The translations under genes were made by a program, and so were the position numbers. Below are positions 46,561 through 55,777 of a stretch of 64,000 nucleotides of DNA, one piece after another (the first letter of the stretch is position 1; every line of letters starts with the position of its first letter). The DNA is taken from NCBI RefSeq assembly GCF_026241895.1, contig NZ_JAPJIV010000011.1:1-64000 (forward strand), in the 5' to 3' direction. The notes beneath the pieces are model-generated. The model ran no database searches. It saw only the letters and a program-made list of their open reading frames with translations, and had not been told where the DNA came from. The stretch is from Pseudomonas sp. RIT-562. Its GTDB lineage: Bacteria > Pseudomonadota > Gammaproteobacteria > Pseudomonadales > Pseudomonadaceae.

Positions 46561-47277
46561 TTAAGGCTTACGCGGACTCAAAACAACTTGCGCCGGAATA
46601 TTGCGCAAAATCTGCTTCTTCAGCTTCAAATCAAACCCCGAATCCAGCTTCTTCACCCGCTTGGTCAGCAAAGTCGCCAACCACGGATAATCCTGGGTAC
46701 GCGGCGCTTGAATACTGACATCGCATTCGTAATTCACCACATCGGCAGCAATGGCGTCCAATTGGCGGCGCAGCTTTGCCATGTCCGTCAGGTTCAGTGC
46801 AACTGTGGTGCTTTCGGCCGTCGGGTCGATGACTTTGGCCGGCGGCTTGGCTTCCGCCGCCATCAACGCCGCTTCCGCTTTATCCAGTTCAGCCTTGCGC
46901 GCATTGACGATGGCGTTGTTGACCCCGCCCGTCAGCGCAGGCGCCTTGGGCATCAACGCCCGAGCGCGGCTCAGCGCAGTTGCGGCAGCATTCACATCGC
47001 CTTTTTGCAACACGATGCGGCTACGCAGCAGATAGGCCTCGGCCAGCTGACGCTGATACTGCTCCAGCGACTGATCATTCGGCGCTTCGGCCTGCAAAGC
47101 AGCCAGTTGCCCTTCGGCAGTCGCCAACTCGCTGCTGGCGAGGCTTTGTTCCAGCTGCGCGATAGCCGTAGCCCGCGCATCAGTGACCTCGGGGGTCGCC
47201 GGCGGCGTACTCTGGCAAGCGCCCAGTAGCAAAGAAAATGCGACAAGGAGCAGATAACGGGAGGTGAACAGCTTCAT
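46561..47277 (-). CDS. PA5502-like lipoprotein
   Basis: A 238-residue lipoprotein (lipobox LGAC, Cys21) with a helical, alanine-rich body (tetratricopeptide-like, residues about 40-160) and a C-terminal conserved domain ending in NIPAQVVLSPRKP. It lies next to the znu genes, as PA5502 does in P. aeruginosa, and matches that family from memory. Role unknown; probably outer-membrane or periplasmic. It is 37 bases from znuB, so it may be co-transcribed with zur-znuCB. Confidence 0.82.
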   Translation of the reverse strand: MKLFTSRYLLLVAFSLLLGACQSTPPATPEVTDARATAIAQLEQSLASSELATAEGQLAALQAEAPNDQSLEQYQRQLAEAYLLRSRIVLQKGDVNAAATALSRARALMPKAPALTGGVNNAIVNARKAELDKAEAALMAAEAKPPAKVIDPTAESTTVALNLTDMAKLRRQLDAIAADVVNYECDVSIQAPRTQDYPWLATLLTKRVKKLDSGFDLKLKKQILRNIPAQVVLSPRKP

Positions 47278-47314
47278 TCCTGCGACTCTCTATTTGCGCA
47301 AAAAACGAGCAAGT

Positions 47315-48103
47315 CTACACCCCTCGACGGGGCAGGACAAAACTCAGCAGAAACAGCGCGGCCGCCGTCACCACAATCGACGGGCCCGCCGGAGTGTCCT
47401 TGAACCAGGACAACGCCAGGCCGCCACATACCGCGAGCATGCCCAGCAGGCTCGCGCCCAGTGCCATCTGCTCCGGCGAGCGAGCGTGACGCTGCGCCGC
47501 GGCTGCCGGAATGATCAACAGTGAAGTGATCAGCAAAACCCCGACAATCTTCATCGCCACCGCAATGACCACAGCAATCAGCAGCATCAAGGTCAGGCGC
47601 AGCGATGCCACTGGCAACCCTTCAACCTTGGCCAACTCCTCGTGCACCGTGATGGCCAGCAAAGGTCGCCACATGGCCACCAGCACAGCCAGAACCGCCG
47701 CACTGCCGCCGAGGATCCACGCCAGATCGCCTGGACTGATGGCGAGCAGGTCGCCAAACAGATAGGCCATCAGGTCGATCCGTACTTCATGCATGAAGCT
47801 TAGTACCACCAGGCCCAGCGAGAGCGTGCTCGGTGCGAGAATTCCCAGCAGCGTGTCAGACGCCAGCGGTTGGCGCTGCTGCAGTGTTACCAGCAGCACC
47901 GCCAGCAGCAGGCAGCCCACGGTCACCGCGACGGCAGGACTGACATCCAGCAGGAATCCCAAGGCCACCCCGAGCAGAGCGGCGTGGGACAAGGTATCGC
48001 CGAAGTAGGCCATGCGTCGCCAGACCACAAAAGAACCCAGCGGGCCCGCCACCAGCGCCAGGGCCAGGCCTGCAAGCAGGGCGTAGAGCAGAAAATCAGC
48101 CAT
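47315..48103 (-). CDS. znuB: Zinc ABC transporter, permease
   Basis: A 262-residue ABC-3-type permease with about eight helices. The N-terminus [20 protein letters not shown] and the later [12 protein letters not shown] segment are family-typical. Forms the zinc importer with ZnuC and ZnuA. ATG at 48103, overlapping the end of znuC by eight bases. An upstream in-frame extension runs into znuC and is not family-like. Confidence 0.94.
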   Translation of the reverse strand: MADFLLYALLAGLALALVAGPLGSFVVWRRMAYFGDTLSHAALLGVALGFLLDVSPAVAVTVGCLLLAVLLVTLQQRQPLASDTLLGILAPSTLSLGLVVLSFMHEVRIDLMAYLFGDLLAISPGDLAWILGGSAAVLAVLVAMWRPLLAITVHEELAKVEGLPVASLRLTLMLLIAVVIAVAMKIVGVLLITSLLIIPAAAAQRHARSPEQMALGASLLGMLAVCGGLALSWFKDTPAGPSIVVTAAALFLLSFVLPRRGV

Positions 48104-48881
48104 GCTTGCAGCTATCTCCGTGAACATGGGTGGAGGCCGGCGAGGCCGTAGTGACCACCGAACCATGCAGGTCATGCGCATGGTCGTGATGATGGTGGTA
48201 GATCGCCAGGCTTTGCGCGTTCTTGCCGAACAACTCGACAAACGCCGGATCGCCGCTGACCTGCTCGGGATGCCCGGAACAGCAGACGTGACGATTCAGG
48301 CAGACGACCTGGTCGGTGGTGCTCATTACCAGATGCAAGTCGTGGGACACCATCAGCACTCCGCAGCCGTGGCGGTCGCGCAAGCGGGTGATCAGGCTGT
48401 AGAGCTCGGCCTGGCCAGCGACGTCGACGCCTTGCACCGGCTCATCCAGCACCAGCAATTCAGGCTCGCGCAACAACGCCCGGGCCAACAACACCCGCTG
48501 CATCTCCCCGCCGGAAACACTCTGCACCGGGCTGTCGATCACCTGCTCGGCGCCGACCTCCTTCAAGGCGGCCAATGCCCGGGCACGGTCGACACCGGGC
48601 ACCAGGCGCAGGAATCGCAGGACCGAGAGCGGCAGCGTCGGGTCGACGTGAAGTTTTTGCGGCATGTAGCCAACCCGCAGCTTCGGTTTGCGCCATACGC
48701 TGCCACTGTCTGGCTTCAGCAGGCCGAGCACGGCGCGAACCAGGGTCGTTTTACCCGCGCCGTTGGGACCGATCAGGGTGACGATCTGCCCCGGTTCGAC
48801 GCTCAGTTCGATATTATCGAGAACGTTTTGCCCGGCGAACGTCACGGTCACCTGCTCAAGACGGATCAGCGCGTTGCTCAT
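48096..48881 (-). CDS. znuC: Zinc ABC transporter, ATP-binding protein
   Basis: A 261-residue ATPase with Walker [10 protein letters not shown], signature [14 protein letters not shown] and Walker [13 protein letters not shown]. The C-terminus is rich in histidine ([10 protein letters not shown]), a plausible zinc-binding tail seen in other ZnuC proteins. The ATG at 48881 overlaps the zur stop codon (ATGA). The upstream in-frame extension to 48905 would read into zur and is rejected. Confidence 0.94.
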   Translation of the reverse strand: MSNALIRLEQVTVTFAGQNVLDNIELSVEPGQIVTLIGPNGAGKTTLVRAVLGLLKPDSGSVWRKPKLRVGYMPQKLHVDPTLPLSVLRFLRLVPGVDRARALAALKEVGAEQVIDSPVQSVSGGEMQRVLLARALLREPELLVLDEPVQGVDVAGQAELYSLITRLRDRHGCGVLMVSHDLHLVMSTTDQVVCLNRHVCCSGHPEQVSGDPAFVELFGKNAQSLAIYHHHHDHAHDLHGSVVTTASPASTHVHGDSCKHG

Positions 48882-49363
48882 CAAGCCCCCTGGCAACCCG
48901 AACATAGGCCGACCACTTCAACGGTCTGGCCTTCGACCACAAACCCGACGTCCCTGGCGCTGTCGATGATCGCGTCGCTGATGGACTTCTGTTCAAGCTC
49001 AATGGCTGCGTGGCACTCCCGGCAGATCAGGAACTGGCCCTGATGCGCATGCTCGGGGTGATTGCAGCCGATAAACGCATTGAGGGACGAGATGCGATGC
49101 ACCAGGCCGTTTTCCAGAAGGAAATCCAGCGCCCGGTAAACCGTAGGCGGCGCGGCGCGACGGCCGTCCTGCTCGCTGAGCACTGCCAGAATGTCGTACG
49201 CACCCAGTGGCTTGTGGCTCTGCCACACCAGCTCCAGCACCCGCCGCCGCAGGGCTGTCAGGCGCAGGCCTTGACGCGCGCACAGGGCGTCGGCCTCAGA
49301 CAATGCGCTGTGAACGCAATGAGAGTGGTCGTGGGGACGGCTGGCTATCGGTGTTTTTGGCAT
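48881..49363 (-). CDS. zur: Zinc uptake regulator (Fur family)
   Basis: A 160-residue Fur-family repressor. Helix-turn-helix region [19 protein letters not shown], then zinc sites CRECH and CSGC (structural site). The N-terminal H-rich part ([12 protein letters not shown]) is typical of the Pseudomonas Zur (Np20). With zinc it represses znuA and zur-znuCB. First gene of the zur-znuC-znuB unit, divergent from znuA across 66 bases. Confidence 0.93.
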   Translation of the reverse strand: MPKTPIASRPHDHSHCVHSALSEADALCARQGLRLTALRRRVLELVWQSHKPLGAYDILAVLSEQDGRRAAPPTVYRALDFLLENGLVHRISSLNAFIGCNHPEHAHQGQFLICRECHAAIELEQKSISDAIIDSARDVGFVVEGQTVEVVGLCSGCQGA

Positions 49364-49389
49364 GAGCGGCGACGAGTTTTGTGAGAGAC

Positions 49390-49402
49390 GTTATTATGTT
49401 AC
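49390..49402. promoter_or_regulatory. Zur-like box between zur and znuA
   Basis: GTTATTATGTTAC matches the GTTATAWTATAAC Zur core at 10 of 13 positions. It lies in the short divergent region, 27 bases ahead of zur and 27 ahead of znuA, so one bound dimer could control both. Confidence 0.7.
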
Positions 49403-49429
49403 CCGTTCTCGCCTCTTCGAGTGGTCATT

Positions 49430-50350
49430 GTGTCCCGACTTTTTTCTTTCTTTGTTCCCTTTCTCGCCACTTGCATGTTGATGGGCAGCGCCCATGCCGA
49501 AGTTCGGGTGCTGACCAGCATCAAGCCCCTGCAGCTGATTGCGGCGGCGGTCCAGGACGGCGTGGCGATTCCGGAAGTACTGCTGCCGCCTGGCGCTTCG
49601 CCGCATAACTATGCCCTGCGCCCATCCGACGTACGGAAGGTGCAGGCAGTCGATCTGGTTTACTGGATCGGTCCCGACATGGAAGGCTTCCTGCCTCGGG
49701 TGCTGAAAGGTCGCACGCTGCCTAGCGTCGCCGTGCAGGACCTGCCGGGCCTGAAATTGCGCCACTTTGCCGAGGACAGTCATTCCCACACCGAAGAAGC
49801 GGACGAGCATGATCACGACCATCGTCCGGGCAGCCTGGATGCGCATCTGTGGTTGTCCCCGGTCAACGCCCGGGTGATAGCCTCGAAGATGGCCGCCGAC
49901 CTCAGCGCTGCGGATCCTGCCAATGCCGGGCGTTACGACAGCAACCTCAAGGCCTTCGATGAACGCCTGGACGCGCTGGACCTGCGCTTGAAAGAGCGTC
50001 TGGCGCGCATCGCCGACAAGCCGTACTTTGTGTTCCACGAGGCGTTCGACTACTTCGAAGACGCCTACGGCCTCAAGCACGCGGGCGTGTTCAGCGTTGC
50101 TGCCGAGGTGCAACCGGGCGCCCAGCACGTGGCGGCCATGCGCACGCGATTACAGGAAGTTGGCAAGACCTGCGTATTCAGCGAACCGCCGTTGCGCCCG
50201 CGCCTGGCAGAAACGCTGGTGGCTGGCCTGCCGGTGAAACTGGCGGAACTGGATGCGCTGGGCGGGTACACGCCAGCGACTGCCCAGGGTTATGAGCAGG
50301 TGTTGGAGAAATTGGGGAATGATCTGGCGGGGTGTCTGGAGTCACTTTAA
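49430..50350 (+). CDS. znuA: Zinc ABC transporter, binding protein
   Basis: A 306-residue zinc-binding protein with a signal peptide (cleavage near GSAHA). Zinc-site parts are PHNYALRPSD, LDAHLWLSP and VFHEAFDYF. The histidine-rich loop at about residues 118-134 (HSHTEEADEHDHDH) is typical. Start GTG at 49430 is chosen over the GTG at 49421, because the shorter signal (MSRLFSFFVPF) fits the family. Periplasmic. Confidence 0.93.
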   Translation: MSRLFSFFVPFLATCMLMGSAHAEVRVLTSIKPLQLIAAAVQDGVAIPEVLLPPGASPHNYALRPSDVRKVQAVDLVYWIGPDMEGFLPRVLKGRTLPSVAVQDLPGLKLRHFAEDSHSHTEEADEHDHDHRPGSLDAHLWLSPVNARVIASKMAADLSAADPANAGRYDSNLKAFDERLDALDLRLKERLARIADKPYFVFHEAFDYFEDAYGLKHAGVFSVAAEVQPGAQHVAAMRTRLQEVGKTCVFSEPPLRPRLAETLVAGLPVKLAELDALGGYTPATAQGYEQVLEKLGNDLAGCLESL

Positions 50351-50364
50351 GCGGCACTAACCCT

Positions 50365-50452
50365 TGTGGGAGCGGGCTTGCTCGCGAAGGCGGAGTATCA
50401 GACACAACAATGTGAATGACACTCCGCCTTCGCGAGCAAGCCCGCTCCCACA
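50365..50452. repeat. REP pair after znuA
   Basis: A perfect 32-base inverted repeat (50365-50396 with 50421-50452), the same class as the pair inside the cox operon. It lies between znuA and thrB. Confidence 0.94.
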
Positions 50453-50476
50453 TGGGCTACCGACGTGGCTGGTTTT

Positions 50477-51427
50477 TTACAAAGCAAACGGCAGCGGTGT
50501 ACTAACCTTCTGCCGCTGCGCCAACCGACGCTGGAACTCCATCGGATCGTGAATCAACACATCCTGCCCGGCAAACGACTCGGCAGCGATAAATCGCGAA
50601 AGCCAAAACCGCACGCACGCCACCCGCAGCATGGTCGGCCAGAGCTCAGCCTCCGCTGCGGTGAAAGGGCGCAACCCTGCATAAGCCCCCAGCAACGCGC
50701 GCGCCCGTGGCCCGTCGATGGCCCCTTCCTCGTCCGAACACCAGTCATTCAAGGCAATCGCAACGTCGTACAGCATCGGCCCGGAACAGGCGTTGTAGAA
50801 GTCGATCAACCCGGTCAGGTGGGTGCCTTCGAACATCGCGTTATCGCGAAACAGGTCGGCGTGGATATTGGCCCTGGGCAGCGCCAGGATTTTCGTTTTC
50901 TGCCGGGTGATTTCGTCCAGCGCGTGCTTTAGCAGTTCGTTCTGCTCGGCATCCAGGTGCGACAGGAACTGCGTGCCCTCCTCCAGCATCCAGTCCAGGC
51001 CGCGATCGGTCTTGCGCTTGATCATGTTCGCCTGCGTGGCCAGGTGCAGGTGACCGAGCAGCTCACCGACTTGCGCACAATGCTGCGCGTTGGCTTCCTT
51101 GATGTGCTTGCCCGCCAGGCGCGGCTGCAACAGTGCAGGCTTGCCGGCCAGTTCGCGCAACGCTACGCCATCGGTGGTCCGCAAGGCATAGGGCACGGGC
51201 AAGTCGGCACCGTGCAGCACGTCCAGCAGTTCGATGAAGAACGGCATTTCCTGGACCGGACCACGCTCAACCAGGGTCAGGACAAACTCGCCCTGCTCCA
51301 GGCTGATGAAAAAATTGGTGTTTTCGCTACCGGCGGCGATCCCCTGGAAATCAAGCAGGCGGCCAAGCCCGTATGGGGCGAGAAAGGTTTCCAGCTCGGG
51401 CCGAGCCAGGGGAGTGAACACAGACAT
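50477..51427 (-). CDS. thrB: Homoserine kinase (ThrB, APH-like type)
   Basis: A 316-residue homoserine kinase of the aminoglycoside-phosphotransferase fold used by Pseudomonas. Catalytic HADLFRDNAMF and LIDFYNACSG are visible. It phosphorylates homoserine in threonine synthesis. ATG at 51427. It follows DUF2782 gene 51486-51776 on the same strand (58 bases between). Confidence 0.92.
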   Translation of the reverse strand: MSVFTPLARPELETFLAPYGLGRLLDFQGIAAGSENTNFFISLEQGEFVLTLVERGPVQEMPFFIELLDVLHGADLPVPYALRTTDGVALRELAGKPALLQPRLAGKHIKEANAQHCAQVGELLGHLHLATQANMIKRKTDRGLDWMLEEGTQFLSHLDAEQNELLKHALDEITRQKTKILALPRANIHADLFRDNAMFEGTHLTGLIDFYNACSGPMLYDVAIALNDWCSDEEGAIDGPRARALLGAYAGLRPFTAAEAELWPTMLRVACVRFWLSRFIAAESFAGQDVLIHDPMEFQRRLAQRQKVSTPLPFAL

Positions 51428-51485
51428 GTTTTAACTGCCAGTACGGGCGCCGCCGGGTAAGCCGGCGCCGATTGAAATTAAGAAA

Positions 51486-51776
51486 CTACTTCCACTCGAA
51501 GATCTTCCACGATGGAATCAGCATATCCGGCTGATCCGAGCGAATGAAGTTTGCATCGGTCCCGTCCGCGCGCACCAGGAAATATGGCGGCGCTCCTTTT
51601 GGCGTGACCTTGATCGCATACAGGAAGCCGTTTTGGCGGTACTCCTGAATGACCTTGTCCCCTTCCGTGCGAATGGTGACATCCGGGTCAGAGGATGGCG
51701 CATCGTCCGCTGCCATGACGGCCAACGGTGTAATTGCAAACATGCCAGCCAGCAACAGGCGATTTAGTGTGCGCAT
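51486..51776 (-). CDS. DUF2782 small exported protein
   Basis: A 96-residue protein with a signal peptide (LAVMA) and the DUF2782 domain: VTIRTEGDKVIQEYRQNGFL, then YAIKVTPKGAPPYFLVRADG. Common next to polA/thrB in Pseudomonas (PA5494). Function unknown. It is divergent from polA, with 74 bases between. Confidence 0.87.
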   Translation of the reverse strand: MRTLNRLLLAGMFAITPLAVMAADDAPSSDPDVTIRTEGDKVIQEYRQNGFLYAIKVTPKGAPPYFLVRADGTDANFIRSDQPDMLIPSWKIFEWK

Positions 51777-51850
51777 GATAACCTTGTCCCTTTGTCGTCA
51801 ACGGTCCCGCTATTCTAGCGCCGGACCCGCCGAAAAGGTTGATCCTGCTC

Positions 51851-54619
51851 ATGAGCCAAGCCCCCCTCGTCCTGGTGGACGGTTCTTCTTATCTGTACCG
51901 CGCCTTTCACGCGCTGCCACCGCTGACTACCTCCAAAGGCCTGCCCACCGGTGCGGTCAAGGGCGTGTTGAACATGCTCAAGAGTCTGCGCAAGCAGTAT
52001 CCGGGCAGCCCGTTCGCCGTGGTGTTCGACGCCAAAGGCGGGACATTCCGCGATGAGATGTTCGCCGAATACAAGGCCAACCGCCCGAGTATGCCCGACG
52101 ACATGCGCGTGCAGATCGAACCTCTGCACCAGAGCGTCAAGGCGCTTGGCTTCCCATTGCTGTGCGTGGACGGTGTCGAGGCCGATGATGTGATCGGCAC
52201 CCTGGCCCGCAGCAGTGCAGCAGCCGACCGCCCGGTGGTGATCTCTACCGGCGACAAGGACATGGCGCAGCTGGTCGACGGCCACATTACCCTGGTCAAC
52301 ACCATGACCGGTAGCGCGCTGGACGTAGAGGGCGTGAAGGAGAAATTCGGCGTCGCTCCCGAGCAGATAATCGATTACCTGGCGCTAATGGGCGACTCTT
52401 CCGACAACATTCCGGGTGTTCCGGGCATTGGCCCGAAAACCGCTTCCGGGCTGTTGGTCGGCGTCAACGGCGGTCTGACCGAACTGTATGCGCAGCTCGA
52501 CATCGTTCCGACCTTGCCGATTCGCGGGGCCAAGACCCTGCCGGCCAAGCTCGAAGAGCACAAGGAGATGGCGTTCCTCTCCTACCGCCTGGCCACGATC
52601 AAGATCGACGTGCCTCTGGACATCGAACTCGACGACCTGCAAATGGGCCAGCCGGATCACGACAAACTCGCTGAGCTGTACACCCTGCTGGAGTTCAAGA
52701 GCTGGTTCGAAGACAACCAGCGTGAGGCCAAGCGCTCCGGCCAGGAGATTGTCGAGGTAGAACAGGAAGTGCCGGGCGCTATTGAAGCCCAGTACGAGAC
52801 GATCCTTGACCAACAACGCTTTGATGTCTGGCTGGACAAACTCGACAAGGCGCCACTGATCGCCTTCGTTACCGAAACCAACGGCGGCGATGCCCAGCAC
52901 TCGCAACTGGTAGGCCTGTCGTTTTCCGTGGCCGCGAACGAAGCAGCCTACATTCCGCTGACCCATTCCTACATGGGTGTGCCAGAACAGCTGGATCGCG
53001 ACAGCGTTTTGCTGGCGTTGAAACCGCTGCTGGAAAACCCGAACAAGCTCAAGGTCGGCCAGCACGCCAAGTTCGAGACCAACATTCTGGCCAACTGCGC
53101 TATCGGTGGCGATCAGAGCAACGGGATCATGGTCCAGGGCATTGCCTATGACACCATGCTGGAGTCCTATGTACTCGACTCGACGGCCACCCGCCATGAC
53201 ATGGACAGCCTGGCGCTGAAGTACCTGGGCCAGAGCAAGACCGACATCCAGCAGATTGCCGGCAAAGGCGTTAAACAGCTTACGTTTGACCAGATCTCCC
53301 TCGAACTCGCAGGGCCGTTTGCTGCAGAGGACGCAGACGTGGTCTTCCGCCTGCACCTGGCCCTGCAGGAAAAACTCGCAGCGACGCCGAGCCTGGGCAA
53401 GGTCCTGGATGAAATCGAAATGCCGCTGATGCCGGTGCTGGCGCGCATCGAGCGCCAGGGCGCGTTGGTCGATGCCAATCTGCTGGGCATCCAGAGCGTC
53501 GAGCTGGGCGATAAACTCGTGGCCCTGGAGCGTGAGGCGTTTGCCATCGCCGGTGAAGAGTTCAACCTGGGCTCACCCAAACAATTGGGGGTGATTCTTT
53601 ACGAAAAACTCGGCCTGCCAGTCCTCAGCAAAACCGCCAAGGGCCAGGCTTCCACCGCCGAAGCGGTGCTGGCTGAGCTTGCCGAACAGGACTACCCGCT
53701 GCCCAAGGTGCTGATGCAGTACCGCTCGCTGAGCAAACTGAAAAGCACCTACACCGACCGGCTGCCAGAGCAGATCAACTCACGCACCGGCCGCATCCAC
53801 ACGTCTTACCAGCAGGCCGTCGCCGCCACCGGACGCCTGTCGTCGATCGACCCGAACCTGCAGAATATCCCGATCCGCACCGCTGAAGGCCGGCGTATTC
53901 GCCAAGCGTTCGTTGCCCCTAAAGGCTACAAGCTGCTGGCGGCGGACTACTCGCAAATCGAACTGCGAATCATGGCGCATCTGGCCAAGGATGAGGGTTT
54001 GCTGCACGCCTTCCGCAACGACCTGGATGTGCACAGAGCGACTGCCGCCGAAGTGTTCGGGGTCGAGTTGCCTGAAGTGACCACCGACCAACGCCGCAGC
54101 GCCAAGGCGATCAACTTCGGCCTGATCTACGGAATGAGCGCGTTTGGCCTGGCCAAACAGATCGGGGTCGATCGCAAGCAGTCCCAGGCCTACATCGATC
54201 GGTATTTTGCCCGCTATCCCGGGGTACTTGAGTACATGGAGCGCACCCGCGCCCAGGCCGCCGAGCAAGGTTTCGTCGAGACTATTTTCGGCCGCCGCCT
54301 GTACCTGCCGGACATCAATGCGAAAAACCCGGCCTTGCGCAAAGGTGCCGAGCGCACGGCGATCAACGCGCCGATGCAAGGCACGGCGGCGGACATCATC
54401 AAGAAAGCCATGGTCGCGGTGGACTCCTGGCTGACCGCGTCCGGACTGGACGCCAAAGTCATCCTGCAAGTGCACGATGAATTGGTGCTGGAAGTGCGCG
54501 AGGACCTGGTAGATCAGGTTCGCGAGGAAATTCGCTCGCACATGAGCAATGCAGCGAAACTGGACGTGCCGCTGCTGGTCGAAGTTGGAGTGGGCAATAA
54601 TTGGGATGAGGCGCACTAA
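51851..54619 (+). CDS. polA: DNA polymerase I
   Basis: A 922-residue Pol I: 5' nuclease (about 1-290), 3'-5' exonuclease-like domain (about 315-510) and polymerase domain. The polymerase motifs are intact (LAADYSQIELRIMAHLAKD, KAINFGLIYGMSAFG, QVHDELVLEV). In the exonuclease domain, positions corresponding to E. coli Asp355, Asp424 and Tyr497 are Val340, Glu409 and Phe490; Glu357 and Asp501 are kept (Glu342, Asp494). Proofreading is therefore probably weak or absent. ATG at 51851. Confidence 0.95.
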   Translation: MSQAPLVLVDGSSYLYRAFHALPPLTTSKGLPTGAVKGVLNMLKSLRKQYPGSPFAVVFDAKGGTFRDEMFAEYKANRPSMPDDMRVQIEPLHQSVKALGFPLLCVDGVEADDVIGTLARSSAAADRPVVISTGDKDMAQLVDGHITLVNTMTGSALDVEGVKEKFGVAPEQIIDYLALMGDSSDNIPGVPGIGPKTASGLLVGVNGGLTELYAQLDIVPTLPIRGAKTLPAKLEEHKEMAFLSYRLATIKIDVPLDIELDDLQMGQPDHDKLAELYTLLEFKSWFEDNQREAKRSGQEIVEVEQEVPGAIEAQYETILDQQRFDVWLDKLDKAPLIAFVTETNGGDAQHSQLVGLSFSVAANEAAYIPLTHSYMGVPEQLDRDSVLLALKPLLENPNKLKVGQHAKFETNILANCAIGGDQSNGIMVQGIAYDTMLESYVLDSTATRHDMDSLALKYLGQSKTDIQQIAGKGVKQLTFDQISLELAGPFAAEDADVVFRLHLALQEKLAATPSLGKVLDEIEMPLMPVLARIERQGALVDANLLGIQSVELGDKLVALEREAFAIAGEEFNLGSPKQLGVILYEKLGLPVLSKTAKGQASTAEAVLAELAEQDYPLPKVLMQYRSLSKLKSTYTDRLPEQINSRTGRIHTSYQQAVAATGRLSSIDPNLQNIPIRTAEGRRIRQAFVAPKGYKLLAADYSQIELRIMAHLAKDEGLLHAFRNDLDVHRATAAEVFGVELPEVTTDQRRSAKAINFGLIYGMSAFGLAKQIGVDRKQSQAYIDRYFARYPGVLEYMERTRAQAAEQGFVETIFGRRLYLPDINAKNPALRKGAERTAINAPMQGTAADIIKKAMVAVDSWLTASGLDAKVILQVHDELVLEVREDLVDQVREEIRSHMSNAAKLDVPLLVEVGVGNNWDEAH

Positions 54620-54635
54620 GCGCTTCAACCTGGAC

Positions 54636-54660
54636 CTGTAGGAGCCGGATTGCCGGCGAT
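54636..54660 (+). repeat. Single REP element after polA
   Basis: One REP arm of the CTGTAGGAGCC...GCCGGCGAT class, similar to that after sco, without a nearby inverted partner. Confidence 0.7.
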
Positions 54661-54766
54661 CCAGGCGACCCGACTCACCGGTCAGACGCCGCGGCATTTA
54701 GCCGCAGCGGGCCGGGTTAGACCGCATCGTTCTTGGGGTTATTCCAAACGCATTGGAAAAAAATCT

Positions 54767-54794
54767 GAACTAATCTGCCAAATCACCACTCAGA
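54767..54794 (+). promoter_or_regulatory. AlgU (sigma-22)-like promoter of ersA
   Basis: GAACTA (54767-54772), a spacer of 17 bases, then TCAGA (54790-54794). Same shape as the osmC promoter here. In P. aeruginosa the ErsA RNA in this place is transcribed from an AlgU promoter. Confidence 0.7.
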
Positions 54795-54799
54795 GTTAC

Positions 54800-54932
54800 T
54801 GAATGGCTGGTGAAGCCCTTCGATGCTCCTATGTTGTGTTAAGTGTTGGCAGATATCTGGACCCCGCCCTAGCGGTCCGGAACTTGAACCCCGGAACTTC
54901 CCCCTCCCCATAAGAAGTCCGGGGTTTTTTTT
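54800..54932 (+). ncRNA. ersA: ErsA small RNA
   Basis: No open frame of note; the gap polA-yihA, 322 bases, holds a promoter at 54767-54794 and a strong terminator ending in eight T (stem CCCCGG 54889-54894 with CCGGGG 54919-54924). The region between is about 132 bases, which fits the ErsA RNA known from P. aeruginosa at this locus (the positional analogue of E. coli Spot 42). The loop near 54900-54909 is C-rich (CCCCCTCCCC), suited to binding purine-rich ribosome-binding sites, and an inner hairpin GGACC...GGTCC is at about 54859-54878. ErsA is an Hfq-linked, envelope-stress-induced regulator of algC and others. Ends are approximate. Confidence 0.78.
54889..54932 (+). terminator. Terminator of ersA
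   Basis: GC stem CCCCGG (54889-54894) with CCGGGG (54919-54924), extended by partly paired ACTT/AAGT, then eight T. The Rho-independent end of the sRNA, also suited for Hfq. Confidence 0.88.
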
Positions 54933-54941
54933 GCCTGCATT

Positions 54942-55586
54942 TTATTGCGCGGCAGGCTCCGCGCCCTTGTCTGCCAGTTCCATCCAGCCCGCCAGTACAG
55001 TGTAGGCGTCTTCCAGGCCCATGCGCTTTGGCGCCGAGAACAGCTGGATGGAGATCGCATCACCCCAGCCCTTGCGGATGTCCGACTGCACTTTGAGCAG
55101 CACGTTTTTCGCCGCGCCGTAGGTCAGTTTGTCTGCCTTGGTCAGCAGAATGTGCATCGGCATGCCGCTGGCGACAGCCCAGTCGAGCATCAACAGATCG
55201 AAATCGGTCATTGGATGACGGATATCCATCATCAGGATCAGACCTTTCAAACTCTCGCGACCGCCCAGATAAGCTTCCAGGTGACGCTGCCAGTGCAGCT
55301 TCAACGGGATGGGTACTTTTGCGTAACCGTAACCCGGCAGGTCGACCAGACGGCGATCATCGTCTAGCTTGAAGAAGTTCAAGAGTTGCGTGCGACCCGG
55401 AGTTTTCGAGGTCCGCGCCAGGCTGGCATGCGTCAGGGTGTTCAACGCGCTGGATTTACCGGCGTTGGAACGGCCGGCAAACGCCACTTCAAAGCCTTCG
55501 TCGTCGGGACATTGATCGACTTTGGCAGCGCTGAGCATGAAGGTGGACTGTTGGCACAGGCCGAGGATGGGGTTCTTGAGTTGCAT
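54942..55586 (-). CDS. yihA: Ribosome biogenesis GTP-binding protein YihA/YsxC
   Basis: A 214-residue small GTPase (EngB) needed for large ribosomal subunit assembly and cell division. G1 is GRSNAGKSS (38-46), G3 is DLPGYG, and G4 is TKADK. ATG at 55586, since the upstream frame extension does not look coding. Convergent with ersA and divergent from the cytochrome c5 gene. Cytoplasmic. Confidence 0.94.
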   Translation of the reverse strand: MQLKNPILGLCQQSTFMLSAAKVDQCPDDEGFEVAFAGRSNAGKSSALNTLTHASLARTSKTPGRTQLLNFFKLDDDRRLVDLPGYGYAKVPIPLKLHWQRHLEAYLGGRESLKGLILMMDIRHPMTDFDLLMLDWAVASGMPMHILLTKADKLTYGAAKNVLLKVQSDIRKGWGDAISIQLFSAPKRMGLEDAYTVLAGWMELADKGAEPAAQ

Positions 55587-55777
55587 GGGATTTCCGATGT
55601 GGGCGGCGCCGGGAATGGACGCGGCGAGCAGTGTCGTTTCCGTTTCAGTGACGCCAGTATATAATGCCGCAGATTTTGTGTGCGCTTTGTCCCAGCGTAG
55701 GATGAAGTACACGAGAGCGATAGACCTTGATTGCGCATTAGAACGCAGCACGCTCTCAACCCTGAAAAGGTCGTTTT

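Noticed and set aside
54620..54941. Short open frame 54823-55005 in the polA-yihA gap
   Set aside because: It covers the sRNA terminator and runs into yihA antisense; no coding signal.
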